Positions 10,598-21,274 are shown, counted from the stretch's first letter. The stretch is DNA of 64,000 nucleotides from Rikenellaceae bacterium (GCA_015060165.1 SUZC01000001.1:62001-126000), one strand, 5' to 3'. A program made the numbers and translations. The notes: generated from the letters alone by a model not told the origin.

Positions 10598-10630
10598 CAG
10601 AGGTTGTCCAAGTGGACAACCTCTGCGTGT
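10598..10630. terminator. Bidirectional terminator between GNAT gene and rpoD
   Basis: CAGAGGTTGTCC-AAGT-GGACAACCTCTG, perfect 12-bp stem. Confidence 0.8.
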
Positions 10631-10646
10631 TTTATTTACTACCCTT

Positions 10647-11507
10647 TTATCCTAAATAAGATTTCAGAAGTTTGCTGCGTGATGAGTGGCGCAAGCGACG
10701 AATCGCCTTCTCCTTGATCTGACGTACACGCTCGCGAGTAAGGTCGAACTTCTCGCCAATCTCCTCCAAGGTCATCTCCGAACAACCGATGCCGAAGAAA
10801 TACTTTATGATATCGCGCTCACGCTCAGTAAGAGTCTCCAATGCGCGGTCAACCTCGGTAGCCAATGACTCGTTGATAAGGCCTCGATCTGCGTTGGGTG
10901 AATCTGTGTTAACCAATACATCAAGCAAGCTATTGTCCTCACCATCGGCGAAAGGTGCGTCAACTGAAATGTGGCGACCGGCAACGCGCAATGTGTCGGT
11001 AACCTTCTCGCGGGGGAGTTCCAACTCATTTGCCAACTCTTCGGGCGATGGAGTACGCTCATGCTCCTGTTCAAAACGCTGGAAGGCTTTATTGATCTTA
11101 TTGAGCGAACCTACCTGGTTGAGTGGCAAACGTACGATACGCGACTGCTCGGCCAAAGCCTGTAGAATTGATTGACGAATCCACCATACTGCGTAAGAGA
11201 TGAATTTGAATCCACGAGTCTCGTCGAACTTCTCTGCAGCCTTGATAAGACCCAGATTACCCTCGTTGATAAGGTCTGGCAAGCTAAGGCCCTGATTCTG
11301 ATACTGCTTTGCAACTGATACCACGAAACGAAGATTGGCCTTTGTGAGCTTATCCAAAGCCTCCTGATCACCCTTGCGGATGCGTTGAGCCAATTCTACC
11401 TCCTCCTCAACTGTGATAAGATCCTCTTTACCAATCTCTTGCAAGTACTTATCAAGCGAAGCGCTCTCGCGGTTTGTGATAGATTTTGTAATCTTTAATT
11501 GACGCAT
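10647..11507 (-). CDS. rpoD: RNA polymerase primary sigma factor (RpoD/SigA, Bacteroidetes type)
   Basis: 286 aa; [37 protein letters not shown] and [19 protein letters not shown]. Confidence 0.95.
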   Translation of the reverse strand: MRQLKITKSITNRESASLDKYLQEIGKEDLITVEEEVELAQRIRKGDQEALDKLTKANLRFVVSVAKQYQNQGLSLPDLINEGNLGLIKAAEKFDETRGFKFISYAVWWIRQSILQALAEQSRIVRLPLNQVGSLNKINKAFQRFEQEHERTPSPEELANELELPREKVTDTLRVAGRHISVDAPFADGEDNSLLDVLVNTDSPNADRGLINESLATEVDRALETLTERERDIIKYFFGIGCSEMTLEEIGEKFDLTRERVRQIKEKAIRRLRHSSRSKLLKSYLG

Positions 11508-11711
11508 ATAATACTATTTGTTTATTCTTCCAAAAGTTTGCACGTGGGGTAATTAAACCCTTTTATTTAATCTATACTGTCAAGTATACGCAAAACAAAG
11601 TCTTTTTGTTTCGCTCAGATTAAAATTTTTTAATAATTGCTTGGCAAACCCAAAATATAAACGCATAGTATGCATAAAAATTTTCTCTGGAGCGTCTTTT
11701 TTTTATGCAAA

Positions 11712-11745
11712 ATAAAAAGCCTGCAACTTTTATCGGGTTGCAGGC
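11712..11745 (-). terminator. glyA terminator
   Basis: Minus strand GCCTGCAAC...GTTGCAGGC then TTTTTATTTT. Confidence 0.85.
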
Positions 11746-11768
11746 CTTTGTAGTATAGTCAGATCAGA

Positions 11769-13049
11769 CTACCAAGCAAACAAAGGATATTCAGCCATCA
11801 TTGCATTTACATCCTTGCGAACTGCTGCGATGTTATCCTCGTTTTCGGGATCTTGCAGCACGCGATCAATAAGCTCAACAATGTAGTCCATCTTGTCCTC
11901 TTTCACACCGCGGGTTGTGATTGCTGGAGTTCCGAAACGCAAACCTGAGGTAAGGAATGGTGAGCGAGAATCGAATGGTACCATATTTTTATTGGTGGTA
12001 ATATCGGCGGCGACCAAGCAGCGCTCAGCCAATTTACCCGTAAGCTCAGGGAACTTAGTGCGGAGGTCGATAAGCATCAAGTGGTTGTCGGTGCCCTCAG
12101 ATACGACCTTGTAGCCACGCTTGGCGAATGCCTCAGCCATAGCCTTAGCATTGAGCTGTACCTGTTGTTGATACTCCTTATACTCTGGCTGCAAGGCCTC
12201 GCCAAAAGCAACAGCTTTGGCTGCGATAACGTGCTCCAGCGGACCACCCTGGATTCCTGGGAATACAGCAGAGTTGAGAATCTGTGACATCATCTTCACT
12301 ACACCCTTTGGAGTCTTCAATCCCCAAGGATTCTCAAAGTCTTTACCCATAAGGATAATACCACCACGAGGACCACGAAGAGTTTTGTGGGTAGTAGATG
12401 TTACGATGTGTGCATACTTTACAGGGTTGTCCAAAACACCTGCCGCAATAAGACCAGCTGTGTGAGCCATATCGATCATCAACAATGCTCCAATCTTGTC
12501 GGCGATCTCGCGCATACGCTTATAATCCCACTCGCGAGAGTAGGCTGATGCTCCACCAACAATAAGCTTTGGCTTGTACTCCAATGCCTTACGCTCCATA
12601 TCTTCGTAATCGATAGTACCTGTCTGCTCATTGAGCTGGTAGCCGATTGCGTTGAAATACTTACCCGACATATTTACCGGAGAACCGTGTGAAAGGTGAC
12701 CGCCGTGAGCCAGATCCAAGCCCATGAATGTGTCGCCGGGCTGCAAAACAGCAAAGAATACTGCCATATTGGCCTGAGCTCCTGAGTGTGGCTGTACGTT
12801 TGCATACTCAGCTCCATAGAGTTGGCACAAACGCTCGATAGCCAACTTCTCTACCTGGTCTACAACCTCACAACCTCCGTAGTAGCGAGCTGCTGGATAT
12901 CCCTCGGCATATTTGTTGGTGAGAACAGAACCCATAGCTGCCATAACCTGGTCGCTTACGAAGTTCTCCGACGCGATAAGTTCAATGCCGTGCATCTGAC
13001 GCTCGCGCTCTTTTTCGATAAGATCGAAAATCTGATTGTCTTGTTTCAT
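11769..13049 (-). CDS. glyA: Serine hydroxymethyltransferase
   Basis: [32 protein letters not shown]; 426 aa. Confidence 0.97.
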   Translation of the reverse strand: MKQDNQIFDLIEKERERQMHGIELIASENFVSDQVMAAMGSVLTNKYAEGYPAARYYGGCEVVDQVEKLAIERLCQLYGAEYANVQPHSGAQANMAVFFAVLQPGDTFMGLDLAHGGHLSHGSPVNMSGKYFNAIGYQLNEQTGTIDYEDMERKALEYKPKLIVGGASAYSREWDYKRMREIADKIGALLMIDMAHTAGLIAAGVLDNPVKYAHIVTSTTHKTLRGPRGGIILMGKDFENPWGLKTPKGVVKMMSQILNSAVFPGIQGGPLEHVIAAKAVAFGEALQPEYKEYQQQVQLNAKAMAEAFAKRGYKVVSEGTDNHLMLIDLRTKFPELTGKLAERCLVAADITTNKNMVPFDSRSPFLTSGLRFGTPAITTRGVKEDKMDYIVELIDRVLQDPENEDNIAAVRKDVNAMMAEYPLFAW

Positions 13050-13062
13050 TGTGTAATATGTT

Positions 13063-13419
13063 TTAATTCAACTTGTTCGTTATGTTTTTTTGTTGCGTAA
13101 TTCTCTGTTTCTTAATTTTGCTATAATAGAGATGTCGCAAGGCTGCTATTGGGTGATAAAAAATCATTTTTGGCCCTGAATAGCGCATAACTTGCCGGAT
13201 TTTTTCTCGCATTTCCGGCTTGTAACAATGTGTTTTGCATTGAGAGCAAAATGTCTTGTCGGTCATGTGAGGACAACTGTCGGTACGTTTGTCGGCATAA
13301 TCGGCCAATGCTCTGCAATCGTCGCATAATTCACGAGTGCCGTGATTGTGACGGCAATATAGCTGGATCATATCCCTGACAATCCGCTTTTCGTACTCAA
13401 TTTTTGCACTCTTATTCAT
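13063..13419 (-). CDS. Nitrous oxide-stimulated promoter family protein (YgbA-like)
   Basis: 118 aa, Cys/His-rich: YCRHNHG...[53 protein letters not shown]. Confidence 0.8.
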   Translation of the reverse strand: MNKSAKIEYEKRIVRDMIQLYCRHNHGTRELCDDCRALADYADKRTDSCPHMTDKTFCSQCKTHCYKPEMREKIRQVMRYSGPKMIFYHPIAALRHLYYSKIKKQRITQQKNITNKLN

Positions 13420-13717
13420 ACGTTACAAGCGCAAAGATAAAAAAACATATCGAGATAAATTCCAAATTCAAATTTAAAATTTTCAGATGGCATTTTGAGG
13501 CATAATGACTGCTGGTTGGTCGTAGCTTCAAAAGAGGCATTGATTCAGTATCATAATCCATAATTAAATTTTTTGCTTATCATTAATGTAATTAACATTG
13601 GATCAACGGTTTTGATTATGTGTTGAAGTTTATTGGCGGATAATTATTAAAAAATATCAAAATCAAAATATATAGTGATAAAATCATTTTACTATAAAAT
13701 AATCGAAAATTATGATG

Positions 13718-13725
13718 TATATTTG
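13718..13725 (+). promoter_or_regulatory. Candidate -7 element (TATATTTG) upstream of rhaB
   Basis: Matches Bacteroidetes TAnnTTTG, 33 nt before ATG. Confidence 0.5.
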
Positions 13726-13757
13726 CTATATTGAAAAACTATTAACCTTGATAAGGT

Positions 13758-15227
13758 ATGTCGACACGTCATTTTGCAGCGGTTGATTTGGGTGCAACAA
13801 GTGGCCGCGTAATATTAGCAACAATTGCAGAAGGTAAAATTTCAATGGAAGAGATTCATCGTTTTGCCGATCCTATTATCCAGATGCAAGGTCATTTTTA
13901 TTGGGATTTTCCTGCAATATATAAATCGGTTGTAGAGGGTCTGGCAAAGATCGCAGCAAGCGGTGTTGCAATCGAATCAATCGGAATTGATACTTGGGGT
14001 GTCGATTTTGCGATGTTTGGTGAGGATGGAGCATTGCTAAGACTCCCCTATTGCTATCGCGATCCACACACAACGGATGCCCCTGAAAAGTTTTTCGAGC
14101 GTATGCCTCGCAAAGAGCTTTACGAGAAAACGGGTATCCAGATAATGAATTTTAATTCTGTTTTCCAGTTCGATACATTGCGCCGTAATAACTGCTCGGC
14201 GTTGAATGCTGCCGAGAAGATATTGTTTATACCCGATGCATTAGCATATTTGCTTACAGGTGAGGCTGTGACCGAATACACAATTGCCTCTACAGCTCAG
14301 ATGATAGATCCTCGTACGAAACTTTGGGATGAAGACATTTTGAATCTGCTCGGTCTGTCGGCCGATAAGTTTGGTCGTATGGTAATGCCTGGTCAGAAGA
14401 TTGGACAGCTCACTGCAGAGGTGCAGCGCCTGACCGGTCTTGGGGCAGTTCCAGTAGTGGCTGTTGCAAGCCACGATACGGGTTCGGCAGTAGCGGCTGT
14501 ACCTGCTGAGGATGAGAACTATGCATATCTAAGCTCAGGTACTTGGTCGTTGATGGGAATAGAGTCGGCTGAACCAATCATTTCGGAACGTAGTTTCGAG
14601 TTGAATTTCACTAATGAAGGTGGAATTGAGGGGACAATCCGAGTGCTGAAAAACATCTGTGGAATGTGGCTATTGGAGCGTTGTCGTGCCGAGTGGCCTG
14701 AAATGGGTTATGCCGAGTTGATAGCAGCTGCCGAGTCGGCTGAGTCTTTCCGATCTCTGATTAATCCCGATGCAAAATGTTTTGCAAATCCCGAATCGAT
14801 GACAACGGCTATTGTGGATTATTGTAATGCTACAAACCAGCCAGCACCCGAGACTATTGGCCAATTTGTGCGATGCATATTTGATTCTTTGGCGTTGCGT
14901 TACCGTCAGGTTGTGGAGATGCTCCGCGAGTTATCACCCGTCGCTATTGAGAAATTGTATGTAATTGGTGGCGGAGCCCGTAATCAGATGCTTAATCAGT
15001 GTACAGTCAATGCAATCGGTATTCCTGTGGAGACCGGATCTTCGGAGTCGACGGCTGTGGGTAATGTGATGATGCAGGCAAAGTGGGCTGGCGTTGTGGA
15101 TTCAATCAGTCAGATGCGAGCAATGATTCGTGAGTCGCTGGATGATGGCGTGCGATATGAACCAAAGCAGGCTGATATATGGAGTGCTGCATATGATAAG
15201 TATATGTCAGTATATAAAGATTTGTAA
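13758..15227 (+). CDS. rhaB: Rhamnulokinase
   Basis: FAAVDLGATSGRVILATI, SIGIDTWGVDFAMFG, YLSSGTWSLMGIES; FGGY kinase. Confidence 0.94.
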   Translation: MSTRHFAAVDLGATSGRVILATIAEGKISMEEIHRFADPIIQMQGHFYWDFPAIYKSVVEGLAKIAASGVAIESIGIDTWGVDFAMFGEDGALLRLPYCYRDPHTTDAPEKFFERMPRKELYEKTGIQIMNFNSVFQFDTLRRNNCSALNAAEKILFIPDALAYLLTGEAVTEYTIASTAQMIDPRTKLWDEDILNLLGLSADKFGRMVMPGQKIGQLTAEVQRLTGLGAVPVVAVASHDTGSAVAAVPAEDENYAYLSSGTWSLMGIESAEPIISERSFELNFTNEGGIEGTIRVLKNICGMWLLERCRAEWPEMGYAELIAAAESAESFRSLINPDAKCFANPESMTTAIVDYCNATNQPAPETIGQFVRCIFDSLALRYRQVVEMLRELSPVAIEKLYVIGGGARNQMLNQCTVNAIGIPVETGSSESTAVGNVMMQAKWAGVVDSISQMRAMIRESLDDGVRYEPKQADIWSAAYDKYMSVYKDL

Positions 15228-15274
15228 ACTAATTGATAAGCACTTATTATTTAAAGTGTAACATTAACTCAAGG

Positions 15275-17077
15275 ATGAAGATGAAAAAAAGAATATTTGG
15301 AATTGCGATGCTGACTGTGATGATTTTCACTGTCGGTTGTAATCAATGCAAACAGTGTGATTCATCGGCTGCAGAACAGGATAATCGACAGCTGGACACT
15401 CGAGTGAGAGAGTATCTGTCGCCCGTAAAAATATTGTGGACGCAAAATGCGGAGCTTATCTCGAACGTCGATTATTTGTTGCGCGAGGGAAATGGTCAAG
15501 CCGATTTGACTAATAGCCATATCTGTGTGATGAAGAGTACTGCAAATGAACACCCTGCAATTTTGCTTGACTTTGGCAAGGAGTTGCACGGAGGATTGCA
15601 GATTGTGACCGGTATGCCGTCAAGCCACGAACCTGTGCGTATAAGGGTGCGATTTGGAGAGTCCGCAAGCGAGGCTATGTGCGAGATTGATGGCGATAAT
15701 GGAGCTACTAACGACCATGCAGTGCGCGATTTCGTGACTACAGTTCCTTGGCTCGGTGTAAAGGAGATGGGTAATTCCGGTTACCGATTTGTGCGCATTG
15801 ATCTTCTCGATGATAATGCACAGCTGCATTTGAAGGAGGTGCGTGCTATATCGGTATATCGAGATCTCCCCTATCGAGGATCGTTTAAATGCAACGATGA
15901 GCGCCTAAATAAAATATGGCAGACGGGAGCATATACCGTTCATCTCAATATGCAGGAGTATCTGTGGGATGGAATCAAACGCGATCGCTTGGTATGGATG
16001 GGTGATTTGCATCCCGAAATTATGACCGTAAGCCACGTTTTTGGATACAATGATGTTGTGCCTAAGAGTTTGGATTTGGCTCGCGATATTACCCCACTGC
16101 CCAATTGGATGAGTGGAATGTATACATATTCAATCTGGTGGGTTATTATTCAGCGTGATTGGTACTATTTTCATGGAGATGAAGAGTATTTGAAGAAGCA
16201 GAGGGATTATCTTGTTGGTTTGCTGGATATTCTTCTTGGTAAGGTCGACGAGAATGGCTTTGAAACAAGTGGCGGAGGATTCCTTGATTGGCCGTCAAAT
16301 GCAAACAAACCGGCAATGCAGGCGGGAACACAAGCTCTAATGATGATTGCGATGAATTCGGGTCGTCAACTTTGTGAAGTGCTTGGTGAGGCAGAGATGG
16401 CTAAACGATGCGCAGAGTGTTATGACCGAATGGTTAAGGCAGCGCCAGCTGTGTGCGAAAGATATTTCAAGAATGCCCAAGAACCCACTGCCCCCGGCAG
16501 CAAGCAGGGTGCCTCACTTTTGGCTATAGCCGGTGCGTTGGATGCCAAGAAGGCTAACGATGAGGTTGTGGCAATTGAAGGCCCACGAGGATTCTCTACA
16601 TTCTATGGTTATTATATGTTGGAGGCGATGGCAAAGGCTGGCAACTATGAGGGTGCGATGGATGTTATTCGCAACTTCTGGGGTGCTATGCTCGATATGG
16701 GCGCAACAACATTTTGGGAGGATTTCAACGTGGATTGGTTGGAGAATGCCGCTCCGATTGATGCCCTTGTTCCCGAAGGTAAAAAGGATATCCACGGCGA
16801 TTTTGGTGCATATTGCTATGTGGGATTCCGTCATAGTTTGTGCCATGGCTGGGCATCGGGTCCTACATCTTGGTTGAGCCGCCATGTTTTGGGTGTAGAG
16901 GTTGTAGAGCCTGGTTGTAAGGTTGTCCGTATTGCTCCTAACTTGGGTGATTTAGAGTGGGCTGAGGGTAGCTTTCCAACTCCGTATGGCGATATAAAAC
17001 TCTCGCATAAAAAGGGTGCTGATGGTAAGGTTGTATCGCAAATTGATGCGCCCAAAGGTGTGAAAGTAATCCGATAA
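15275..17077 (+). CDS. GH78-like alpha-L-rhamnosidase family lipoprotein
   Basis: Lipobox MIFTVGC; WDGIKRDRLVWMGDLHPE, GGGFLDWPS, C-terminal six-hairpin layout; supplied ORF starts 15233 but MKMKKR at 15275 fits the signal peptide. Confidence 0.8.
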   Translation: MKMKKRIFGIAMLTVMIFTVGCNQCKQCDSSAAEQDNRQLDTRVREYLSPVKILWTQNAELISNVDYLLREGNGQADLTNSHICVMKSTANEHPAILLDFGKELHGGLQIVTGMPSSHEPVRIRVRFGESASEAMCEIDGDNGATNDHAVRDFVTTVPWLGVKEMGNSGYRFVRIDLLDDNAQLHLKEVRAISVYRDLPYRGSFKCNDERLNKIWQTGAYTVHLNMQEYLWDGIKRDRLVWMGDLHPEIMTVSHVFGYNDVVPKSLDLARDITPLPNWMSGMYTYSIWWVIIQRDWYYFHGDEEYLKKQRDYLVGLLDILLGKVDENGFETSGGGFLDWPSNANKPAMQAGTQALMMIAMNSGRQLCEVLGEAEMAKRCAECYDRMVKAAPAVCERYFKNAQEPTAPGSKQGASLLAIAGALDAKKANDEVVAIEGPRGFSTFYGYYMLEAMAKAGNYEGAMDVIRNFWGAMLDMGATTFWEDFNVDWLENAAPIDALVPEGKKDIHGDFGAYCYVGFRHSLCHGWASGPTSWLSRHVLGVEVVEPGCKVVRIAPNLGDLEWAEGSFPTPYGDIKLSHKKGADGKVVSQIDAPKGVKVIR

Positions 17078-17133
17078 TACTGGACTGAACTATTTGAAAC
17101 AATAATGTGATCTATTAATAATTAAACACATAA

Positions 17134-18402
17134 ATGATTAAAACTATGAAAAAAGAGTTGATTGAAAAGGCTTATGAGCTTGCAAAAGAGCGTTATGCTG
17201 CAATTGGTGTCGACACAGATGCGGCTATGGAAACTTTGCAGAAGGTACAATTGTCGCTGCACTGCTGGCAGGCTGATGATGTGAATGGTTTTGAAGATGC
17301 TGGTGCACTCACAGGTGGTATTCAGGCTACGGGTAATTATCCCGGTCGTGCTCGCAATATCGAAGAGTTGCGAGACGATATCAAAATGGCAACTTCGCTT
17401 ATTCCGGGTAAGCATCGTTTGAGTTTGCACGCAAGCTATGCGGATTTTCGTGAGACGGGAGTAGTTGATCGCGATCAACTTGAGCCTAAGCACTTCGAGA
17501 GCTGGATTCAGTGGGCGGCCGAGAATGGAATGAAGCTCGACTTTAACTCAACTTCATTCTCTCACCCCAAGAGCGAGGATTTGACTTTGGCAAGTCCTAA
17601 GGAGGATATCCGCAAGTTCTGGGTTGAGCATACTAAGCGTTGCCGTGCTATTGCCGAGGAGATGGGACGTCGTCAGGGTGACCCTGCAATTTTGAATATC
17701 TGGGTTCACGATGGTTCGAAGGATATCACAGTAAACCGTATGGCGTATCGTGCAAATCTGAAACGTTCGTTGGATGAGATTTTGGAGACTAAGTACGAGA
17801 ATATGAAAGATTGCGTTGAGTCGAAGGTGTTTGGTATTGGATTGGAGAGCTACACAGTTGGTAGCAACGATTTCTATATTGCCTACGCTGCTCAGAATGG
17901 CAAGATTGTAACCCTTGATACCGGCCACTTCCATCCAACTGAGAGTATTGCTGATAAGATGTCGTCATTGTTGCTCTTCACCCCTGAGGTGATGTTGCAC
18001 GTGAGCCGCCCTGTACGTTGGGATTCTGATCATGTTACAATCATCAACGATGAGACATTGGATTTGACAAAGGAGATTGTACGTTGCGATGCATTGGATA
18101 AGGTACATATCGGTTTGGATTACTTCGATGCTTCGATTAACCGTATAGGCGCTTATGTAATCGGTGCTCGTGCTACCCAGAAATGTTTGTTGCAGGCATT
18201 GTTGGAGCCTTTGACAACTTTGCGTAAGTATGAGGCTGAGGGTAAGGGCTTTGAGCGTTTGGCTCTGTTGGAGGAGTGCAAGTCGTTGCCTTGGAATGCT
18301 GTATGGGATATGTTCTGTATGCGTAATGGCGTTCCTGTTGGCGAGGAGTTCATTGCCGATGTGAACAAGTACGAGGCTGAGGTTACATCTAAGCGAGTAT
18401 AA
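17134..18402 (+). CDS. rhaA: L-rhamnose isomerase
   Basis: LHCWQADDVNGFE, LSLHASYADF, FNSTSFSHPKSEDLTLASP, IWVHDGSKD. Confidence 0.96.
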   Translation: MIKTMKKELIEKAYELAKERYAAIGVDTDAAMETLQKVQLSLHCWQADDVNGFEDAGALTGGIQATGNYPGRARNIEELRDDIKMATSLIPGKHRLSLHASYADFRETGVVDRDQLEPKHFESWIQWAAENGMKLDFNSTSFSHPKSEDLTLASPKEDIRKFWVEHTKRCRAIAEEMGRRQGDPAILNIWVHDGSKDITVNRMAYRANLKRSLDEILETKYENMKDCVESKVFGIGLESYTVGSNDFYIAYAAQNGKIVTLDTGHFHPTESIADKMSSLLLFTPEVMLHVSRPVRWDSDHVTIINDETLDLTKEIVRCDALDKVHIGLDYFDASINRIGAYVIGARATQKCLLQALLEPLTTLRKYEAEGKGFERLALLEECKSLPWNAVWDMFCMRNGVPVGEEFIADVNKYEAEVTSKRV

Positions 18403-18435
18403 TCTCATATATAATCAAATGTAAATTACGGACTT

Positions 18436-19449
18436 ATGGAGATTATTATCGGTCTGTTGATTATCGCAGTGGGTGCATTCTGCCAATCGAGTAGTTATGT
18501 GCCTATTAATAAGATAAAGAGTTGGAGTTGGGAGTCGTATTGGCTTATCCAAGGTATCTTCGCATGGCTTGTGTTCCCTATTTTGGGAGCTATGCTGGCT
18601 GTGCCTGAGGGGCATTCGTTGTGGGAGTTGTATGCTGCATATCCCAAAGAGAGCGCTCTTACGGCATTGTTTGGTGTGCTATGGGGCGTGGGTGGTTTGA
18701 CCTTCGGCCTTTCGATGCGTTATTTGGGTGTAGCTTTGGGTCAATCTATCGCACTTGGAACTTGTGCAGGATTGGGAACAATCCTTACTCCCCTATTGCT
18801 GGGACGTCCGGGTGATTTGACAACTGCTGTTGTGGCGGGTGTCGCTGTAACTTTGCTCGGTATTGCAGTTATTGGTGTGGCTGGTCATATGAAGTCGCAG
18901 TCGCTCTCTGAGGAAGAGAAGCAGGCTGCTGTGAAGGATTTTAACTTTACAAAGGGCATTGCTGTTGCTCTGTTGGCTGGATTTATGAGTGCTTGTTTCA
19001 GCATCGGTCTGGGTTTCGGCGAACCTCTCAATTTTGGCGATGCTACTGCCGATATTTATAAAACTCTTCCTGCAACATTTATGGTTACGCTGGGAGGTTT
19101 TATAACTAATGCTGTATATTGCCTCTATCAGAATGCAAAGAATAAGACATTTGCCGATTATGGCAAAGGTAATCTGTGGGCAAACAATCTGTTGTTCTGC
19201 GCTTTGGCCGGTGTGCTTTGGTATAGCCAATTCTTCGGATTGAGCCTGGGTAAGGGTTTCTTGACTTCTTCACCAGCATTGCTTACATTCAGTTGGTGTA
19301 TTTTGATGGCGTTGAATGTGGTCTTTTCGAATGTATGGGGAATTATCCTCAAAGAGTGGAAAGGCTGTTCTAAAAAGACTATCACGGTATTGGTGGCTGG
19401 AATCGCAATCTTGATTTTGAGTTCGTTCCTGCCTGAAATTTTAAAGTAA
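18436..19449 (+). CDS. rhaT: L-rhamnose/proton symporter (RhaT)
   Basis: 337 aa, about 10 TM; CQSSSYVPINKIKSWSWESYWLIQGIFAWL. Confidence 0.92.
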   Translation: MEIIIGLLIIAVGAFCQSSSYVPINKIKSWSWESYWLIQGIFAWLVFPILGAMLAVPEGHSLWELYAAYPKESALTALFGVLWGVGGLTFGLSMRYLGVALGQSIALGTCAGLGTILTPLLLGRPGDLTTAVVAGVAVTLLGIAVIGVAGHMKSQSLSEEEKQAAVKDFNFTKGIAVALLAGFMSACFSIGLGFGEPLNFGDATADIYKTLPATFMVTLGGFITNAVYCLYQNAKNKTFADYGKGNLWANNLLFCALAGVLWYSQFFGLSLGKGFLTSSPALLTFSWCILMALNVVFSNVWGIILKEWKGCSKKTITVLVAGIAILILSSFLPEILK

Positions 19450-19510
19450 AAACAGCGAGCGGGGAGCCCAAACTCCTCGCACGTAATCATAAGATTAATA
19501 GCTGAAAATT

Positions 19511-20320
19511 ATGAAATCTATACTTGAAGGTCGTCCGGCGTTAGCCTATGAGGTCGAGCAAGTTGCCGAGGTTGCAGGATATCTGTGGCAGAAGGGCTGG
19601 GCTGAACGTAACGGCGGAAATATTACTGTAAATGTCACAGAGTTTGTCGATGATGAAATTCGTGAGATGCCTGCCATATCAGAGCCTATTGCATTGGGTG
19701 CTACGTTGGCTAATTTGAAGGGGTGTTATTTCTTCTGTAAAGGAACTAACAAGCGTATGCGTGATTTAGCCCGTCGACCTATGGAGAATGGCTCGTTTAT
19801 ACGCATTACAGAGGATTGTGCGCATTATGAGATTATTGCTGATAATCCGGTAAAGCCCACTTCTGAATTGCCTTCTCACCTGGCTATGCATAACTATCTG
19901 CTTGGTAAAGGTGTACCATATAAAGCTGCGTTGCATACCCACCCGATTGAGTTGGTGGCTATGTCGCATACTAATAAATTCCTGGAGAAGGATGTGCTTA
20001 CCAATTTGCTGTGGAGTATGATACCCGAAACGAAGGCTTTCTGCCCGCGTGGATTAGGCATTGTGCCATATCAGTTGCCGGGTTCGCAGATGTTGGCAGA
20101 TGCCACAATTGCTCTGCTTGATGATTACGATGTTACGCTTTGGGAGAAACACGGTGTGTGCGCTGTGGGTGTAGATATTATGGAGGCTTTTGACCAGGTT
20201 GATGTGTTGAATAAGTCGGCGCAGATTTACATCAATGCCAAATGTATGGGGTATGAGCCCGATGGAATGTCGCAAGAGCAGATGAAAGAGATGTCGGTGG
20301 CGTTCAATCTGCCTAAATAA
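19511..20320 (+). CDS. rhaD: Rhamnulose-1-phosphate aldolase
   Basis: Class II aldolase; WAERNGGNITVNVT, ALHTHPIELVAMSH, WEKHGVCAVG. Confidence 0.93.
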   Translation: MKSILEGRPALAYEVEQVAEVAGYLWQKGWAERNGGNITVNVTEFVDDEIREMPAISEPIALGATLANLKGCYFFCKGTNKRMRDLARRPMENGSFIRITEDCAHYEIIADNPVKPTSELPSHLAMHNYLLGKGVPYKAALHTHPIELVAMSHTNKFLEKDVLTNLLWSMIPETKAFCPRGLGIVPYQLPGSQMLADATIALLDDYDVTLWEKHGVCAVGVDIMEAFDQVDVLNKSAQIYINAKCMGYEPDGMSQEQMKEMSVAFNLPK

Positions 20321-20347
20321 CGAAGTTGAGATTGTTTTGATTGAGAG

Positions 20348-21247
20348 ATGAAAAATTCACCCTCTTCGCAAATACGTTTCCATTACCTAATTCCCAACAA
20401 GCTCGACGAGGAGTATGGATGTACGGTTAGTACTGTGGGTATGCAGGTGATTTCTGCCGGGGAGGATTATCCTTCGCGAGAGCATCCGACGGGTTATATG
20501 TTTGACCCTTCGAGAGGACGTATTTTGCAAGAATACCAGCTCTTGTACATAATAGATGGTCGAGGCGAATTCTTTAATCAAACAGGTTGTTGCGATGTGA
20601 TAAAAGGCTCTCTGATCCTTTTGCGACCAGGAATATGGCATAGCTATAAACCACGGCATAATTCGGGTTGGACGGAGTATTTCATCGGCTTTAACGGAGA
20701 ATTGGTAGAGGGTTTTGTCAAGCGACTTTTTGGCGACGAGGAACAGGTGTATAACATCGGCTTAAACAGAGAGTTAGTGGATTTATATCAACGAGCGATT
20801 GAGGTAGCTTCTGAGTCTCGTCCGAGCTCCCAACAATTGCTATGCGGTATTGTGATGCATATGCTTGGTGTGGTGAATTTTTCTTTGCGAAATAGCACCC
20901 ACTCTATTGATCGCCTTGCGCAGGTGATTGAGCAGGCCAAGGTGATTATGCAAGAGAATGTGTCACGTAATATCAGCTTGGAAGATATTGCATCGCAACT
21001 TAATGTGAGTTATTCGTGGTTTCGCAAGATATTCCGCGACTATACAGGGCATGCCCCGGCTCACTACTTTATGTTGATGAAGTTGCGACGTGCTCAATAT
21101 CTGCTGGCCAATACCCAGGAGCCAATCAAGGAAATTGCTTTTATTCTGGGATTTAAGTCGGCTGAACATTTCTTTGTTACATTCAAGCGGGTGACGGGAT
21201 ATACTCCAAATGCATATCGTAAACTCTCTCTGCCTGACAAGGGATGA
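20348..21247 (+). CDS. AraC family transcriptional regulator (probable rhamnose regulator)
   Basis: ISLEDIASQLNVSYSWFRKIFRDYTGHAPAHYFMLMKLRRAQYLL...FKRVTGYTPNAYRK; last gene of rha cluster. Confidence 0.88.
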   Translation: MKNSPSSQIRFHYLIPNKLDEEYGCTVSTVGMQVISAGEDYPSREHPTGYMFDPSRGRILQEYQLLYIIDGRGEFFNQTGCCDVIKGSLILLRPGIWHSYKPRHNSGWTEYFIGFNGELVEGFVKRLFGDEEQVYNIGLNRELVDLYQRAIEVASESRPSSQQLLCGIVMHMLGVVNFSLRNSTHSIDRLAQVIEQAKVIMQENVSRNISLEDIASQLNVSYSWFRKIFRDYTGHAPAHYFMLMKLRRAQYLLANTQEPIKEIAFILGFKSAEHFFVTFKRVTGYTPNAYRKLSLPDKG

Positions 21248-21274
21248 TGGGAGAATTATGATGGTTATTCCAAG

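Noticed and set aside
10805-11371. Several ORFs overlapping rpoD in other frames
   Set aside because: rpoD is unambiguous; these are out-of-frame readings.
19455-19480. GCGAG...CTCGC hairpin between rhaT and rhaD
   Set aside because: Only a 5-bp outer stem with bulges and no T-tract; too weak to call an attenuator or processing site without folding.
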